Positions 41,865 to 51,013 of a DNA stretch of 64,000 bases are shown one piece after another. The first letter of the stretch is position 1. Each line of letters begins with the position of its first letter. Under the pieces are notes generated by a model. It searched no databases, had not been told where the DNA came from, and saw only the letters and a program-made list of their open reading frames with translations. Both the position numbers and the translations under genes were made by a program. This stretch comes from Roseofilum acuticapitatum BLCC-M154. Its GTDB lineage: Bacteria; Cyanobacteriota; Cyanobacteriia; Cyanobacteriales; Desertifilaceae. The stretch lies in assembly GCF_030068475.1 (NCBI RefSeq), contig NZ_JAQOSP010000006.1:248001-312000 (forward strand), written 5' to 3'.

Positions 41865-43097
41865 TTAACCCAAGTATTGAGCTACGGTTTGCACGTCTTT
41901 GTCACCGCGCCCGGAACAGTTGATAATGATGCGGGGACTGCCTTCGAGTTGGGGACAGAGGGTTTCTAAATAGGCGATCGCATGGGAGGTTTCTAGAGCG
42001 GGAATAATGCCCTCTAATTTCGAGAGTCGCTCAAAAGCCGCCACTGCCTCTTGATCGGTCACGCTGTAATATTCAGCCCGTTCCGTCTGCTTCAAATAGC
42101 TATGTTCCGGGCCCACTCCCGGATAATCTAAGCCCGCACTAATCGAATGAGCTTCAATCACCTGACCATCTTCATCTTGCAACAGATAGCTCATGGCTCC
42201 ATGTAAAACGCCCACCTGGCCTTGGGTGAGGGTAGCCGCGTGCTTATGGGTATTCACCCCTTCTCCGGCAGCTTCCACACCAATCAGACGTACCGAACTC
42301 TCTTTGACAAACTCATAGAAGAGTCCCATGGCATTCGAGCCACCCCCCACACAAGCGAGGAGAATATCTGGCAGTCCGCCCCATTTTTCCCAAGCTTGGG
42401 AGCGGGTTTCTTCGCCGATAATGGTGTGAAAGTCGCGCACCATCATCGGATAAGGATGGGGCCCGGCAACGGAACCTAAGATATAGTGGGTGGTTTCCAC
42501 GTTCGTTACCCAGTCGCGAATGGCTTCTGAGGTGGCATCTTTGAGGGTTCCGGTTCCCGCTTCCACAGGACGCACTTCAGCCCCCAACAGTCGCATCCGA
42601 AAGACATTCAGTTTTTGGCGCTCCATATCGTGAACGCCCATATAAATGACGCAGCTTAAACCAAACCGGGCGCAAACCGTGGCCGTGGCGACCCCATGTT
42701 GTCCGGCTCCGGTTTCGGCAATAATGCGCTGTTTACCCATGCGCTTGGCCAGGAGAACTTGAGCGAGGGCATTATTGATTTTATGAGCGCCCGTATGGTT
42801 GAGGTCTTCCCGTTTGAGATAGATTTGGGGCCCCGTGCCATCGGGTTTACGATAGTGTGCGGTGAGGCGTTCGGCGAAGTAGAGGGGACTGGGACGACCG
42901 ACATAATCCCGGAGCAGGCCCTGTAGTTCGGCTTGGAATTCGGGGTCGTGGCGATAGCGATCGTAGGCTTGCTCTAGTTCGGCTAGGGCAGGCATGAGGG
43001 TTTCTGGTACGTATTTGCCGCCAAACTGACCAAACCGGCCGAGGCGATCGGGTACGGAGGCGATGGTTTGAGGAGGATTGATTGGAGTGGTAGTCAC
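41865..43097 (-). CDS. trpB: Tryptophan synthase beta chain
   Basis: 410 residues. PLP lysine Lys106 in [11 protein letters not shown], the phosphate cup [12 protein letters not shown] and the N-terminal [18 protein letters not shown] identify TrpB (type 1). It joins serine and indole to form tryptophan with TrpA, whose gene is not in the window. Stand-alone transcription is common in cyanobacteria. The upstream region (43098-43184) is short, and no leader peptide is apparent. Confidence 0.97.
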   Translation of the reverse strand: MTTTPINPPQTIASVPDRLGRFGQFGGKYVPETLMPALAELEQAYDRYRHDPEFQAELQGLLRDYVGRPSPLYFAERLTAHYRKPDGTGPQIYLKREDLNHTGAHKINNALAQVLLAKRMGKQRIIAETGAGQHGVATATVCARFGLSCVIYMGVHDMERQKLNVFRMRLLGAEVRPVEAGTGTLKDATSEAIRDWVTNVETTHYILGSVAGPHPYPMMVRDFHTIIGEETRSQAWEKWGGLPDILLACVGGGSNAMGLFYEFVKESSVRLIGVEAAGEGVNTHKHAATLTQGQVGVLHGAMSYLLQDEDGQVIEAHSISAGLDYPGVGPEHSYLKQTERAEYYSVTDQEAVAAFERLSKLEGIIPALETSHAIAYLETLCPQLEGSPRIIINCSGRGDKDVQTVAQYLG

Positions 43098-43184
43098 AGT
43101 GGTTCTAGATGATACGAATGGGACACCATCTCATTTTAAGCACCTGTGAGCGTCCCATCAATATGGGATGGGGGGATGGGGGGG

Positions 43185-43303
43185 ATGCCCTCTCCCTATA
43201 TCCCTCTCCCACGGGATTCTTGACTTTTTCCCCCTTCTCCCGCGGGAGAAGGGGGTAGGGGGATGAGGGGCGATCGCTACATAACTCATTTAGGTTTACT
43301 CTA
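43185..43303. repeat. Third copy of the CTAAATGAGTT palindromic element
   Basis: Inverse copy of the arms seen at 10129-10212 (ATGCCCTCTCCC ... GATGAGGGG), ending with ACATAACTCATTTAG. It lies between trpB and the antitoxin-like gene and has no central expansion. Confidence 0.75.
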
Positions 43304-43333
43304 TAATGGAATTGGATTAATCTAGAATTAGTT

Positions 43334-43564
43334 ATGAGAAAAACTGTAATTTACTTCAGTGAACAAAATCAACAAGCTCTGATAGAAATTGTTCATCTGA
43401 CTGGCAAATCTGAACAGGAAGTAATTACTTCTGCGATTGAAGAATTGATCGAGAGTTACCAGAATAAAAAGCGCTTAGATTTAATGCGTCAAGCTAGGGG
43501 GATGTGGCAAGCAAGAGAGGATATTCCTAATCTACATACGCTCAGAGAAGAGTGGGATCGTTAA
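43334..43564 (+). CDS. Putative ribbon-helix-helix antitoxin-like protein
   Basis: 76 residues. The N-terminus MRKTVIYFSEQNQQALIEIV is followed by the helix KSEQEVITSAIEELIESY, giving a ribbon-helix-helix-like pattern. The tail RQARGMWQAREDIPNLHTLR is typical of small antitoxins partnered with PIN toxins. No toxin gene follows, so it is an orphan. RBS weak. The spacing to the next small gene is 30 bp. Confidence 0.65.
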   Translation: MRKTVIYFSEQNQQALIEIVHLTGKSEQEVITSAIEELIESYQNKKRLDLMRQARGMWQAREDIPNLHTLREEWDR

Positions 43565-43594
43565 GGAAGAAAATGAACGAACAATTATTAATCA

Positions 43595-43804
43595 ATGAAA
43601 ATGGAATACGATCTTTCAAGACTAAAAAGAAGACCTAATCCTTTTGCCAAGCAGTTAAAAAAACAAGTGACTCTTTCTTTGAGAATTGAGGTCATTGAAT
43701 ATTTTGAAGCTATGGCTCAAGAGCAAGGAATCTCTTGTCAGGAGCTAATCGATCTTTATTTGCAAGATTGTATGACTTCAGAGCGCAAACTATCTTTCAG
43801 TTAG
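43595..43804 (+). CDS. BrnA/CopG-like antitoxin-like protein
   Basis: 69 residues with the C-terminal pattern KKQVTLSLRIEVIEYFEAMA plus a helix EQGISCQELIDLYLQDCM, as in BrnA- or CopG-type ribbon-helix-helix antitoxins. It follows the preceding small gene. No BrnT-like toxin is nearby. The true start may be ATG 43601. Both small genes could be leftovers of toxin-antitoxin modules. Confidence 0.6.
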   Translation: MKMEYDLSRLKRRPNPFAKQLKKQVTLSLRIEVIEYFEAMAQEQGISCQELIDLYLQDCMTSERKLSFS

Positions 43805-43848
43805 CCTATAATTAGAACAACAGTATCAGAAAAACCTTCGCGAGGTTT

Positions 43849-43881
43849 AGAAACCCGGTTTCTGGGAGAAACCGGGTTTCT
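43849..43881. repeat. AGAAACCCGGTTTCT palindromic repeat
   Basis: Inverted pair AGAAACCCGGTTTCT / AGAAACCGGGTTTCT separated by a few bases, of a type frequent between genes in cyanobacteria. No coding role. Confidence 0.85.
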
Positions 43882-43889
43882 CTGGTTCC

Positions 43890-43935
43890 TAGGGAATTGA
43901 TTTGTGGGTATTCTAGATTTGGGTATAACCCGCCC
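43890..43935. repeat. Dispersed repeat that truncates hepT (copy 1)
   Basis: 46 bp nearly identical to 44631-44676, with one base different in the shared core (TATTCTAGATT versus TATCCTAGATT). It supplies the last codons and stop of the broken HepT frame. Confidence 0.8.
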
Positions 43936-44218
43936 CTACTGGCGACTGATCTTTGAGGCTAAATATGATTAAAACCATTTCATGAATTAAATTATCTCGC
44001 ATACCTGCCATCAATGACCAAGGCTGAGGATACTGTTGACGTAGAGACAGGGATAAACGTTTGGTTGCCTCACCGATAATCAGGAGTTGAAAAACGATCG
44101 CCGATTGGGTCTTCTCATCCGCTAAAAAGTCCTGTCGAGTCAGACCTTGCTTAAATTGATTAATTTTTTCAGCCGCTCGTTGAATGTCGAAGAGCGTTTC
44201 TTGGTCTCTACTTGGTAT
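43913..44218 (-). pseudogene. hepT: Decayed HepT-like (DUF86) toxin gene
   Basis: A frame of 101 codons reads PSRDQETLFDIQRAAEKINQ and continues to IIGEATKRLS and GMRDNLIHE, clear HepT homology. Two defects are seen. The start is ATA (44216-44218) where ATG is expected. After the His of the RX4H motif the sequence leaves the family, and a repeat supplies the stop. The conserved Tyr of RX4HXY and about 30 C-terminal residues are lost. It overlaps the end of the nucleotidyltransferase gene by 11 bp, as in intact pairs. Probably inactive. Confidence 0.8.
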
Positions 44219-44555
44219 GGGTCTGGTCGGTATAAACCACTTGGGCAGTGGAGAGGATTTCTTGGCGACGGATGGGGTTTGGGCTGCGTAAAATGGCTCG
44301 TTTACTAATTAAATCAACTTTACGATGCAAAATGGATTGTAATTCCTGTTGCATTTGGATATGGTCAAATAAACTCCAATCGGCATCATCAGCAAAGGCA
44401 ATGAGCAGATCAATATCGCTATCGGCATGAAAGTCATCGCGCAGGATAGACCCAAAGAGGGAGAGTTCTGTCACCAACCAGTGCTGGCAAAAGCGGTTAA
44501 TTTGCTCTTGAGGCCAATCAATATGTCGATCAATGGGACTCGATAGAGAGTTCAT
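44208..44555 (-). CDS. mntA: MntA-like nucleotidyltransferase
   Basis: 115 residues. The minimal nucleotidyltransferase motif FGSILRDDFHADSDIDLLIAF carries GS and D-x-D, and the flanking helices (QINRFCQHWLVTELS; LISKRAILRSPNPIRR) are close to the protein at 12574. It overlaps the decayed hepT by 11 bp. With its toxin disabled it is presumably retained neutrally or protects against HepT encoded elsewhere (inference). Confidence 0.85.
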   Translation of the reverse strand: MNSLSSPIDRHIDWPQEQINRFCQHWLVTELSLFGSILRDDFHADSDIDLLIAFADDADWSLFDHIQMQQELQSILHRKVDLISKRAILRSPNPIRRQEILSTAQVVYTDQTHTK

Positions 44556-44630
44556 GGATACAGCATTTCCTGCGGCAGGGTAATGGGGGTTCTGCGATTA
44601 TAACGGTTCATCACGGTAGCGGGGCGGGTT

Positions 44631-44676
44631 TAGGGAATTGATTTGTGGGTATCCTAGATTTGGGTATAACCCGCCC
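44631..44676. repeat. Dispersed repeat (copy 2)
   Basis: Second copy of 43890-43935, in the spacer before the glycosyltransferase gene end. The two copies flank the mntA-hepT remnant in the same orientation. Confidence 0.8.
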
Positions 44677-44697
44677 ATTGTTAATTGTTAATTGATC

Positions 44698-46083
44698 TTA
44701 AATCCAGGTGTTGAACCACATGCGTAGACGGAAGGCTTGGGGGGAGAGGGGGAGTCCGAGGGTGATGGGGAGCCAAAAGAGAAAGGCGATCGCCATCATC
44801 CCTAAAGTGATTATAGCTAACTGCCGAAATTTTGGCTGCTCATGATACAGCCAGCTCTCCAAAATAACACTGAGGGCTAGAATGGAAAAGAGGAGAGCGC
44901 CCATGTAATGATAGAGAAATACACAGCGACTGACTAAGCTCCAGGGGAGCCAGTTGGCGAGATAATTGAAGCCGAGATAGAGGGAGAGATTGAAGAGAGT
45001 GGGGGATTGATGACGTTGTAATAGACACAGGGATAGGGTGGCGATCGCCAAGGTTGCACCCCACCATAATAAGGGATTTCCGAAGGCGTGAACATCAAAA
45101 ATCACTTGCCCATCGTTAACGGCTTGATAATAATAGGCTACGGGACGGATTAAAAAGGGCCAACTAAACCAAGAGGAGCAATAGGGATGGACTTCTTCAC
45201 CGCCACCAATGCGGTTATGATAGCCGATAATTTCCCCTTGCATCTGCCAGAAACTATACTCAGGATTGAGCTGAAGATGGGGAATCCAAACTAGGGCATA
45301 GGTGAGATAGGGTAGGATGAAGCCATAGAGGGGAAGTGACCACAGCTTGAACTCGGCGGCGCGATCGTACCATGATAGATTGGGAGATAAATGGGGAGAT
45401 TGGCGATCGCCCTTACCCCAACCTTCCCAGAGCTTAATCGCGACAATTACGCCCCAAAATCCCAGCCAAAACCCCAACCCATTCCACTTCACCGCAGCCG
45501 ATAATCCAAAACTTATCCCCGATAAAATCAGCCCTAAAATGCGCCATTGATTAACAGATTGCAAAGCCCATAATCCGAACACCTGGCCGAGCAATCCAAA
45601 TAATACTAAATAAATATTGATTAATGCATAGCGAGATTCAACTAAAAACAAGCCTTCTATGGTCATTAATCCCGCCGATAAAAGGGCATAACTTTTGCGG
45701 TGGGTTAACTGATAACTGAGCCACGCAACCACCAAAGGAATCAACGATCCGGTGAAGGCATTAAGCCAGCGATAGCTAAAGGGAGAGCGCAGGGAACCGG
45801 TTAAATCATTGGTGACTGATGGATCGCCCCAAGAAAAGTAATCTGATAGTGCCATTCCCACGGCAATCAGATACTTTCCCAGGGGAGGATGGGCATCAAA
45901 TAACGGCGCTTTGTCTAAATAATTTTGGGCAAATTTGGCAAAATAAACTTCATCAAAAACCAGAGTATTAAATCGGTTTAATCCCCAAAATCGTAATCCT
46001 AAAGCTATGATCCACAGCAGCAATAAACCGCCGCTAAACCAGGGAAGAGTTGATCCAATGGTAGTCGGATGAGATTTGGACAT
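44698..46083 (-). CDS. PMT-family (dolichyl-phosphate-mannose-protein mannosyltransferase-like) glycosyltransferase
   Basis: 461 residues from MSKSHPTTIG; the open frame extends 22 codons further upstream through the tandem repeat, which is unlikely to be translated. About ten transmembrane helices. The catalytic acidic motif FDEVYFAKFAQNYLD and the luminal motif DAHPPLGKYLIAVGMAL, typical of PMT proteins, are intact, as are IGGGEEVHPYCSSW and PVAYYYQAV in a middle loop. It uses a polyprenyl-phosphate sugar to O-glycosylate proteins. No neighbouring substrate gene is obvious. Confidence 0.88.
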   Translation of the reverse strand: MSKSHPTTIGSTLPWFSGGLLLLWIIALGLRFWGLNRFNTLVFDEVYFAKFAQNYLDKAPLFDAHPPLGKYLIAVGMALSDYFSWGDPSVTNDLTGSLRSPFSYRWLNAFTGSLIPLVVAWLSYQLTHRKSYALLSAGLMTIEGLFLVESRYALINIYLVLFGLLGQVFGLWALQSVNQWRILGLILSGISFGLSAAVKWNGLGFWLGFWGVIVAIKLWEGWGKGDRQSPHLSPNLSWYDRAAEFKLWSLPLYGFILPYLTYALVWIPHLQLNPEYSFWQMQGEIIGYHNRIGGGEEVHPYCSSWFSWPFLIRPVAYYYQAVNDGQVIFDVHAFGNPLLWWGATLAIATLSLCLLQRHQSPTLFNLSLYLGFNYLANWLPWSLVSRCVFLYHYMGALLFSILALSVILESWLYHEQPKFRQLAIITLGMMAIAFLFWLPITLGLPLSPQAFRLRMWFNTWI

Positions 46084-46431
46084 GGGGAATGGGGAATGGG
46101 GAATGGGGAATAGTATAGCGCTTGGCGCTAGGCAAGAGGCAAGAGGCAAGAGGCAAAAGGTTGTATGGGTTAGGGTCTAAGACTTCAAGCTGTACTCCAT
46201 AGAAGAGAGAATTGCTATTTAGATCTCATTTTTGGGTAATTAAGCATATCTTTATATTTATTCATCCAGAAAATTGGCACTCTGAGATACACTATAAATG
46301 GCTGATTGACGATGATACAAAAATAAATGTTTTAGCGAGTCAACATTACGATTTATAAACAATCGAGCCATTTATAAGTTTTTAATTAACGCTTATATTT
46401 CTGGATTGCCTAACTGGAGGTCTGATTAGCT
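46084..46431. repeat. Spacer with GGGGAAT and AAGAGGC tandem repeats
   Basis: Tandem GGGGAAT (46084-46110) and AAGAGGC (46133-46160) repeats sit directly before the PMT gene start on the minus strand. The rest (about 270 bp, AT-rich) contains no gene and should hold the GH57 gene promoter. A GGAGG ribosome-binding site precedes the GTG start at 46432. Confidence 0.75.
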
Positions 46432-49158
46432 GTGGTGTCTATTTCCCAATTCCTAACCGATGGAACAGTGTTCCCTGATTCACAACCGATTCCCGAAGTT
46501 TCTTTACTAGAAAAAGATGGGGATCGAGACCAAGAATCTGGGGATCAAGTTAATTTAGGAGTCTGTGTGACCATTCACGGTCACTTCTACCAGCCGCCCC
46601 GCGAAAATCCCTATCTGAATGAGATTGAGCGCCAACCGAGTGCTGCCCCTTCTCACAATTGGAACGAGCGAATCTATCATGAATGCTATCGTCCCAATGC
46701 CTTTGCGAGAGTGCTAAATGACCGGGGTGAAATCATTGGGATCATCAATAATTTTGAGTATCTGAGCTTCAATATTGGCCCCACCTTAATGGCTTGGTTA
46801 GAGCGCTACGATCGCCAAGTCTATGAACGGATCATAGAAGCCGATCGCAAAAGTTGTCAGCGCTTAGGCGGCCATGGCAATGCGATCGCCCAAGTATACA
46901 ACCATATCATCATGCCCCTCGCCAACGAACGGGATAAATACACCCAAATTCGCTGGGGGAAAGATGACTTCAAATCCCGGTTTGGGCGCGATCCCGAAGG
47001 CATGTGGTTAGCAGAAACGGCGATCGATTATCCCACCGTTGAAGCCTTGATTAATGAGGGCATTAAATTCACCATCCTCGCCCCCTCCCAAGCCCAAACC
47101 TGTCGCCCCCTACCCACCCAAGACAACCCCGATCCCGAATGGTACGATGTGGCCGACTCCGGCATCGATCCCACCCAGCCCTATCGCTGTTTTATCGCCG
47201 ATGGTCGTTACTTAGATATCTTCTTCTACGATGGCCCCATCTCCAGCGATATGGGCTTTAGCGATGCCCTCAGTAGCTCTTACGACCTGAGCGAACGCCT
47301 AGCCCATGCCATCCACACGGACGATCGCCCCAGCCAAATTATTTCCGTCGCCACCGACGGCGAAACCTTCGGCCACCACAAAGGCGGAACCGAAAAAACC
47401 CTCGCCTATGCCTTCTTGCGGGAATTTCCCGACCGAGGCTGGAACATCAGCAACTTTGGCCACTATCTCAGCCAACATCCCCCCACCTGGGAAGTCCAAC
47501 TTAAACCCGTCACCGCTTGGAGTTGCTCCCATGGGGTCGGACGATGGCAAGAAGATTGCGGATGTGCCAGTGGGGGCGGATGGCATCAAAAATGGCGCAG
47601 ACCCCTGCGAGATGCCCTCAACCATTTGCGGGATGAATTGGTGGACATTTATGAAACCCAGGGATATGAGATCTTTCAAGACCCCTGGAAGGCACGGGAT
47701 GAGTATGTGGAAGTCATTAATAACCGCCATTGGGATAATGTGGATCGCTTTTTAAGCCATCATCAAACCCATCCCCTAGAACCGAGCGAACAGATCAACG
47801 CCTTACGCTTACTGGAAATGCAGCGCCATGCTCTGTTAATGTTCACCAGTTGCGGCTGGTTCTTTGAAGAAATTTCTCGACCGGAAGGCACGCAAATTTT
47901 AAGATATGCAAGTCGGGCGATCGAGTTGGCAAGGGAAGTGACGGGTAAAGATTTAGAAACCGATTTTCTCAGTCAACTCGCCCAAGCTCCCAGTAATGTC
48001 GATATCTTTGGAACCGGAGCAGGAGTCTATGACAAAAATGTGATTACCTCCCAAGTGAACTTAGAGCAAGTCGTCGCCCATTTTGCCATTAGTTCCCTGT
48101 TTAATAGCTATCCAACTGCTCACAAAGGGCTGTCTATTACCCAGGAAAAATCCAGTCCCTCAGAGAAAGAGTTTTGCCTCTACTGTTATTTGGTGGAACA
48201 ACAGGATTATCAACTCCAGCGCATGGGTTCTCTGATGTTAGCGGTGGGAGAAATTAACCTCACCTCTGAAGTCACCAGGGAAGGGGGCCATTTTGTGTTT
48301 GCTGTCCTTCATTTAGGAGGATGGGATTTCCATTGCTGCGTGCAACCGTTCTCGAACCGTCGATCCTATCTATCGATTAAAGAAAGTCTGTTTAATTCAC
48401 TGCAACAGGCGAGTGCTGCTAATGTAATTTTAGGCATGGCTGAGTGGTTTGGCGACCAGACGTTTAGTTTAGACAATCTGTTTGCAGAAGAGCGGCTAAG
48501 GATCATGACCCTTTTGACCCAGGAAACCTTAAACCGGGTGGATCAGTTGTATACCCAAGTGTATCGGGATAATTATGGGGTATTACGGGCATTTCACCGG
48601 GACAATCTGCCCCCACCGGCAGAGTTACAGGTAGCCGCAAGTATGGCGTTGTCCCAGCGCTGTTTGAGTCTGTTGACTGCTCTGAAACCGGACAATTTTG
48701 CCTCACCAGAAGGGTTGAGTTTGCTGCTAGAATTGGAGGCGATCGCCAAAGAAGCCAAATCTCTCCATTGCCATCTCACCATTCCTGATGCTCAAGACCT
48801 CCTAGAGCGCCTAACCTTACTCGGCTTTTGGGAAGTGCTGCAAAATGAAGACCCCACCAGCTTAAATTATCATCTGGAGCGCTTAGAGCGATTGATCGAC
48901 CTATCCTCTAGTTTGCAGGTGGGATTATGCTTAACTCGCTGTCAAGAGCTATACTTTAGTTATCTGCACAGTAAGATCATTCCTCGCTGTTTTGGTATCC
49001 CCACCTCTTCCTTAAATGACTCAGAGGGAGGCGATATCCTAGAGAGCGCGGAGACCCCAGTTCAGATGACCTTGGACTTACCCCAAAGCCGTCGCCTGCT
49101 GCGTCTGGGCCAAACTCTGGCCATTGATGTTAGCGTATGGTTAGAACGCTTAGAGTAA
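46432..49158 (+). CDS. Glycoside hydrolase family 57 protein with DUF3536 domain
   Basis: 908 residues, GTG start supported by GGAGG upstream. GH57 barrel with the N-terminal HGHFYQPPRENPYLNEIE signature, NWNERIYHECYRPNAF, EGMWLAETAIDYPTVEALI (with the catalytic Glu expected in this motif) and VATDGETFGHHKGG containing the acid/base Asp. A helical DUF3536 domain follows from about residue 560. GH57 enzymes act on alpha-glucans (amylase, amylopullulanase or branching). Cyanobacterial members of this length are of uncertain specificity, possibly linked to glycogen or cell-surface glucan. Followed by a small secreted-like gene in the same direction (39 bp). Confidence 0.9.
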   Translation: MVSISQFLTDGTVFPDSQPIPEVSLLEKDGDRDQESGDQVNLGVCVTIHGHFYQPPRENPYLNEIERQPSAAPSHNWNERIYHECYRPNAFARVLNDRGEIIGIINNFEYLSFNIGPTLMAWLERYDRQVYERIIEADRKSCQRLGGHGNAIAQVYNHIIMPLANERDKYTQIRWGKDDFKSRFGRDPEGMWLAETAIDYPTVEALINEGIKFTILAPSQAQTCRPLPTQDNPDPEWYDVADSGIDPTQPYRCFIADGRYLDIFFYDGPISSDMGFSDALSSSYDLSERLAHAIHTDDRPSQIISVATDGETFGHHKGGTEKTLAYAFLREFPDRGWNISNFGHYLSQHPPTWEVQLKPVTAWSCSHGVGRWQEDCGCASGGGWHQKWRRPLRDALNHLRDELVDIYETQGYEIFQDPWKARDEYVEVINNRHWDNVDRFLSHHQTHPLEPSEQINALRLLEMQRHALLMFTSCGWFFEEISRPEGTQILRYASRAIELAREVTGKDLETDFLSQLAQAPSNVDIFGTGAGVYDKNVITSQVNLEQVVAHFAISSLFNSYPTAHKGLSITQEKSSPSEKEFCLYCYLVEQQDYQLQRMGSLMLAVGEINLTSEVTREGGHFVFAVLHLGGWDFHCCVQPFSNRRSYLSIKESLFNSLQQASAANVILGMAEWFGDQTFSLDNLFAEERLRIMTLLTQETLNRVDQLYTQVYRDNYGVLRAFHRDNLPPPAELQVAASMALSQRCLSLLTALKPDNFASPEGLSLLLELEAIAKEAKSLHCHLTIPDAQDLLERLTLLGFWEVLQNEDPTSLNYHLERLERLIDLSSSLQVGLCLTRCQELYFSYLHSKIIPRCFGIPTSSLNDSEGGDILESAETPVQMTLDLPQSRRLLRLGQTLAIDVSVWLERLE

Positions 49159-49197
49159 TGTCCTAACCCCTTGAGCAGCTCAAAGGAGAGTCGAGCT

Positions 49198-50178
49198 ATG
49201 AAACGTTCCCATCGCCAAACCCGGAACTTATTTATCCCCAAATGGGGCCTATTATCGAGCATAAACTGGAGACGGGGCGGGTTATGGTGGGTATTTATAC
49301 CTCTGTCGGGGGCGATCGCCATTTTCTGGAAACCCATGGCAAACCCAGATACCCTCAATCAGATGGGAAACAACATTTCCAGCAATCTTCAGACTCTCCT
49401 GAGTCCCATCACTCCCTATATCAATACCCTGCAAGATACCCTGGAAAGGGTGCAAAATATCGATCCCGTCCAACCCTCCCTTGCTCGACCAGAGGAAAGC
49501 GAAGAATTTGACTCCACCTTACCCACAGGCTCAGATATTTTAAGCGACTCAGAACTCCAACAGGTAATAGCCGCTTTATCCCTAGAAGAAATTGGTCAAG
49601 AAATTGAAAGTTTATCCCCTCCTTCCCTCTCCGTTTCTTTTGACCTTTCCCCATCTACCCCAAAGGGAAAAAATCAGAAAAAAAGTCCTTTGTCCGCTTC
49701 CCATCCTCTAGTTTCTTCTGTTCCCTACTGGAGTCGAAAACCGGCTCAACCCGAACCAGAGGAAAACAAGGATAATAGTAACAGTTATCTGTATCCAACC
49801 GTCACATCTATCCTCAACCCAGACAAGGATGAGCAAGTAGAGTCAGTTGACTCCAATTTACCCACCTATACGTCCAGTATCTTCACACCCAACTTAACCA
49901 CCAAAGTCACCACCAAAGTCACCTCTAGCCCTCAACTGCCCCAAACCAGCCTATCGCGCTATTCTCCCCCACAAATTCCTACTTCTTCCTCTGCTTCTCC
50001 CTCAGAGCCTCGGAGTTTTGGTTATAGTCGCTTATCTCCTTTTGTCAATACCGATAACGAATTAACACCACCCAATCCTTTCAACCCTCAACCTCAATTC
50101 ACCGCTCCTTCTGGCTCCATTCGTCCCAGGGGATATGGTTTGATTGAGCCAACAACCTCACTCAGCAATCAGCAATAA
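49198..50178 (+). CDS. Ser/Pro/Thr-rich membrane-anchored protein of unknown function
   Basis: 326 residues, start ATG 49198 preceded by AAAGGAGAG at good spacing; a TTG 27 bp earlier is less likely. A basic N-terminus and one hydrophobic segment (LWWVFIPLSGAIAIFWK, about 25-45) are followed by a low-complexity, Ser/Pro/Thr/Gln-rich region (about 90-326) with no recognisable domain. It looks like a membrane-tethered disordered periplasmic or cytosolic tail. It lies 39 bp behind the GH57 gene and may share its transcript. I recognise no family. Confidence 0.7.
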   Translation: MKRSHRQTRNLFIPKWGLLSSINWRRGGLWWVFIPLSGAIAIFWKPMANPDTLNQMGNNISSNLQTLLSPITPYINTLQDTLERVQNIDPVQPSLARPEESEEFDSTLPTGSDILSDSELQQVIAALSLEEIGQEIESLSPPSLSVSFDLSPSTPKGKNQKKSPLSASHPLVSSVPYWSRKPAQPEPEENKDNSNSYLYPTVTSILNPDKDEQVESVDSNLPTYTSSIFTPNLTTKVTTKVTSSPQLPQTSLSRYSPPQIPTSSSASPSEPRSFGYSRLSPFVNTDNELTPPNPFNPQPQFTAPSGSIRPRGYGLIEPTTSLSNQQ

Positions 50179-50194
50179 GGGCAATTCCCTATTC

Positions 50195-50782
50195 ATGGAA
50201 ACATCCGTTATTTCTTTACCGCCCCAACTGGCTCTCAAAATCAACTTAACCGATGAACAATTTTGGCAACTGTGCCACGAGAATGACCATTTACAATTTG
50301 AGAGAAGCGCTCAAGGGGAATTGATTGTCATGCCACCGACTGGAGGCAATACCAGCGAGCGTAATTCTGATTTAAACTTTCAATTATGTGCTTGGAATCG
50401 GCAAACTAAACGGGGTAAAGTCTTTGATTCTAGCGGATGTTTTCAACTGCCCAATGGAGCTAATCGCGCTCCCGATTCTTCTTGGGTACAACTAGAGCGA
50501 TGGAATCAGTTGACTGAGGAAGAAAAAGACCGATTTGCGCCTTTATGTCCCGATTTTGTCGTTGAACTAATGTCTCCGAGTGACAGTTTACCAAAAACTC
50601 AAGCTAAAATGACCGAATATCTGAACAATGGAGCGCGGTTAGGCTGGTTGATTAATCGCAAACGGCGACAAGTGGAAGTGTATCGCCCTCAGCAGGATGT
50701 GGAAATTTTAGATAATCCGCAAACGGTATCCGGAGAGTCTGTTTTACCGGGTTTTGTCTTGGATTTAGCGACGATTTGGTAA
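50195..50782 (+). CDS. Uma2-family (DUF820) putative restriction-like endonuclease
   Basis: 195 residues, start METSVISLPPQLALKI. Uma2 proteins have a PD-(D/E)xK fold. Here the acidic residues are in APDSSWVQLERWN and PDFVVELMSPSD, and the lysine in AKMTEYLNNGARLGWLI. They are extremely multicopy in cyanobacteria, with unclear function. An alternative start inside the previous gene is rejected. The stop codon is inside the first unit of the following tandem array. Confidence 0.88.
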   Translation: METSVISLPPQLALKINLTDEQFWQLCHENDHLQFERSAQGELIVMPPTGGNTSERNSDLNFQLCAWNRQTKRGKVFDSSGCFQLPNGANRAPDSSWVQLERWNQLTEEEKDRFAPLCPDFVVELMSPSDSLPKTQAKMTEYLNNGARLGWLINRKRRQVEVYRPQQDVEILDNPQTVSGESVLPGFVLDLATIW

Positions 50783-50999
50783 TCTTAGCGAGCAAGATGG
50801 GTAATCTTAGCGAGCAAGATGGGTAATCTTAGCGAGCAAGATGGGTAATCTTAGCGAGCAGGATGGGTAATCTTAGCGAGCAGGATGGGTAATCTTAGCG
50901 AGCAAGATGGGTAATCTTAGCGAGCAAGATGGGTAATCTTAGCGAGCAAGATGGGTAATCTTAGCGAGCAAGATGGGTAATCTTAGCGAGCAAGATGCT
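50780..50999 (+). repeat. 10 x 22-bp tandem array
   Basis: Ten consecutive units of TAATCTTAGCGAGCAAGATGGG, starting at 50780 on the TAA stop of the preceding gene and repeating every 22 bp to 50999, with only A/G change in two units. Each unit contains the left arm (GCGAGCAAGATG) of a hairpin that is completed only after the last unit (GCGAGCAAGATGCTCGC). No spacer, so not a CRISPR. A slippage-grown array or a binding-site array are both possible. Confidence 0.95.
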
Positions 51000-51013
51000 C
51001 GCACTCCTGGCTT

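Noticed and set aside
50780-50999. CRISPR array
   Set aside because: Units are directly adjacent without spacers; it is a simple tandem repeat.
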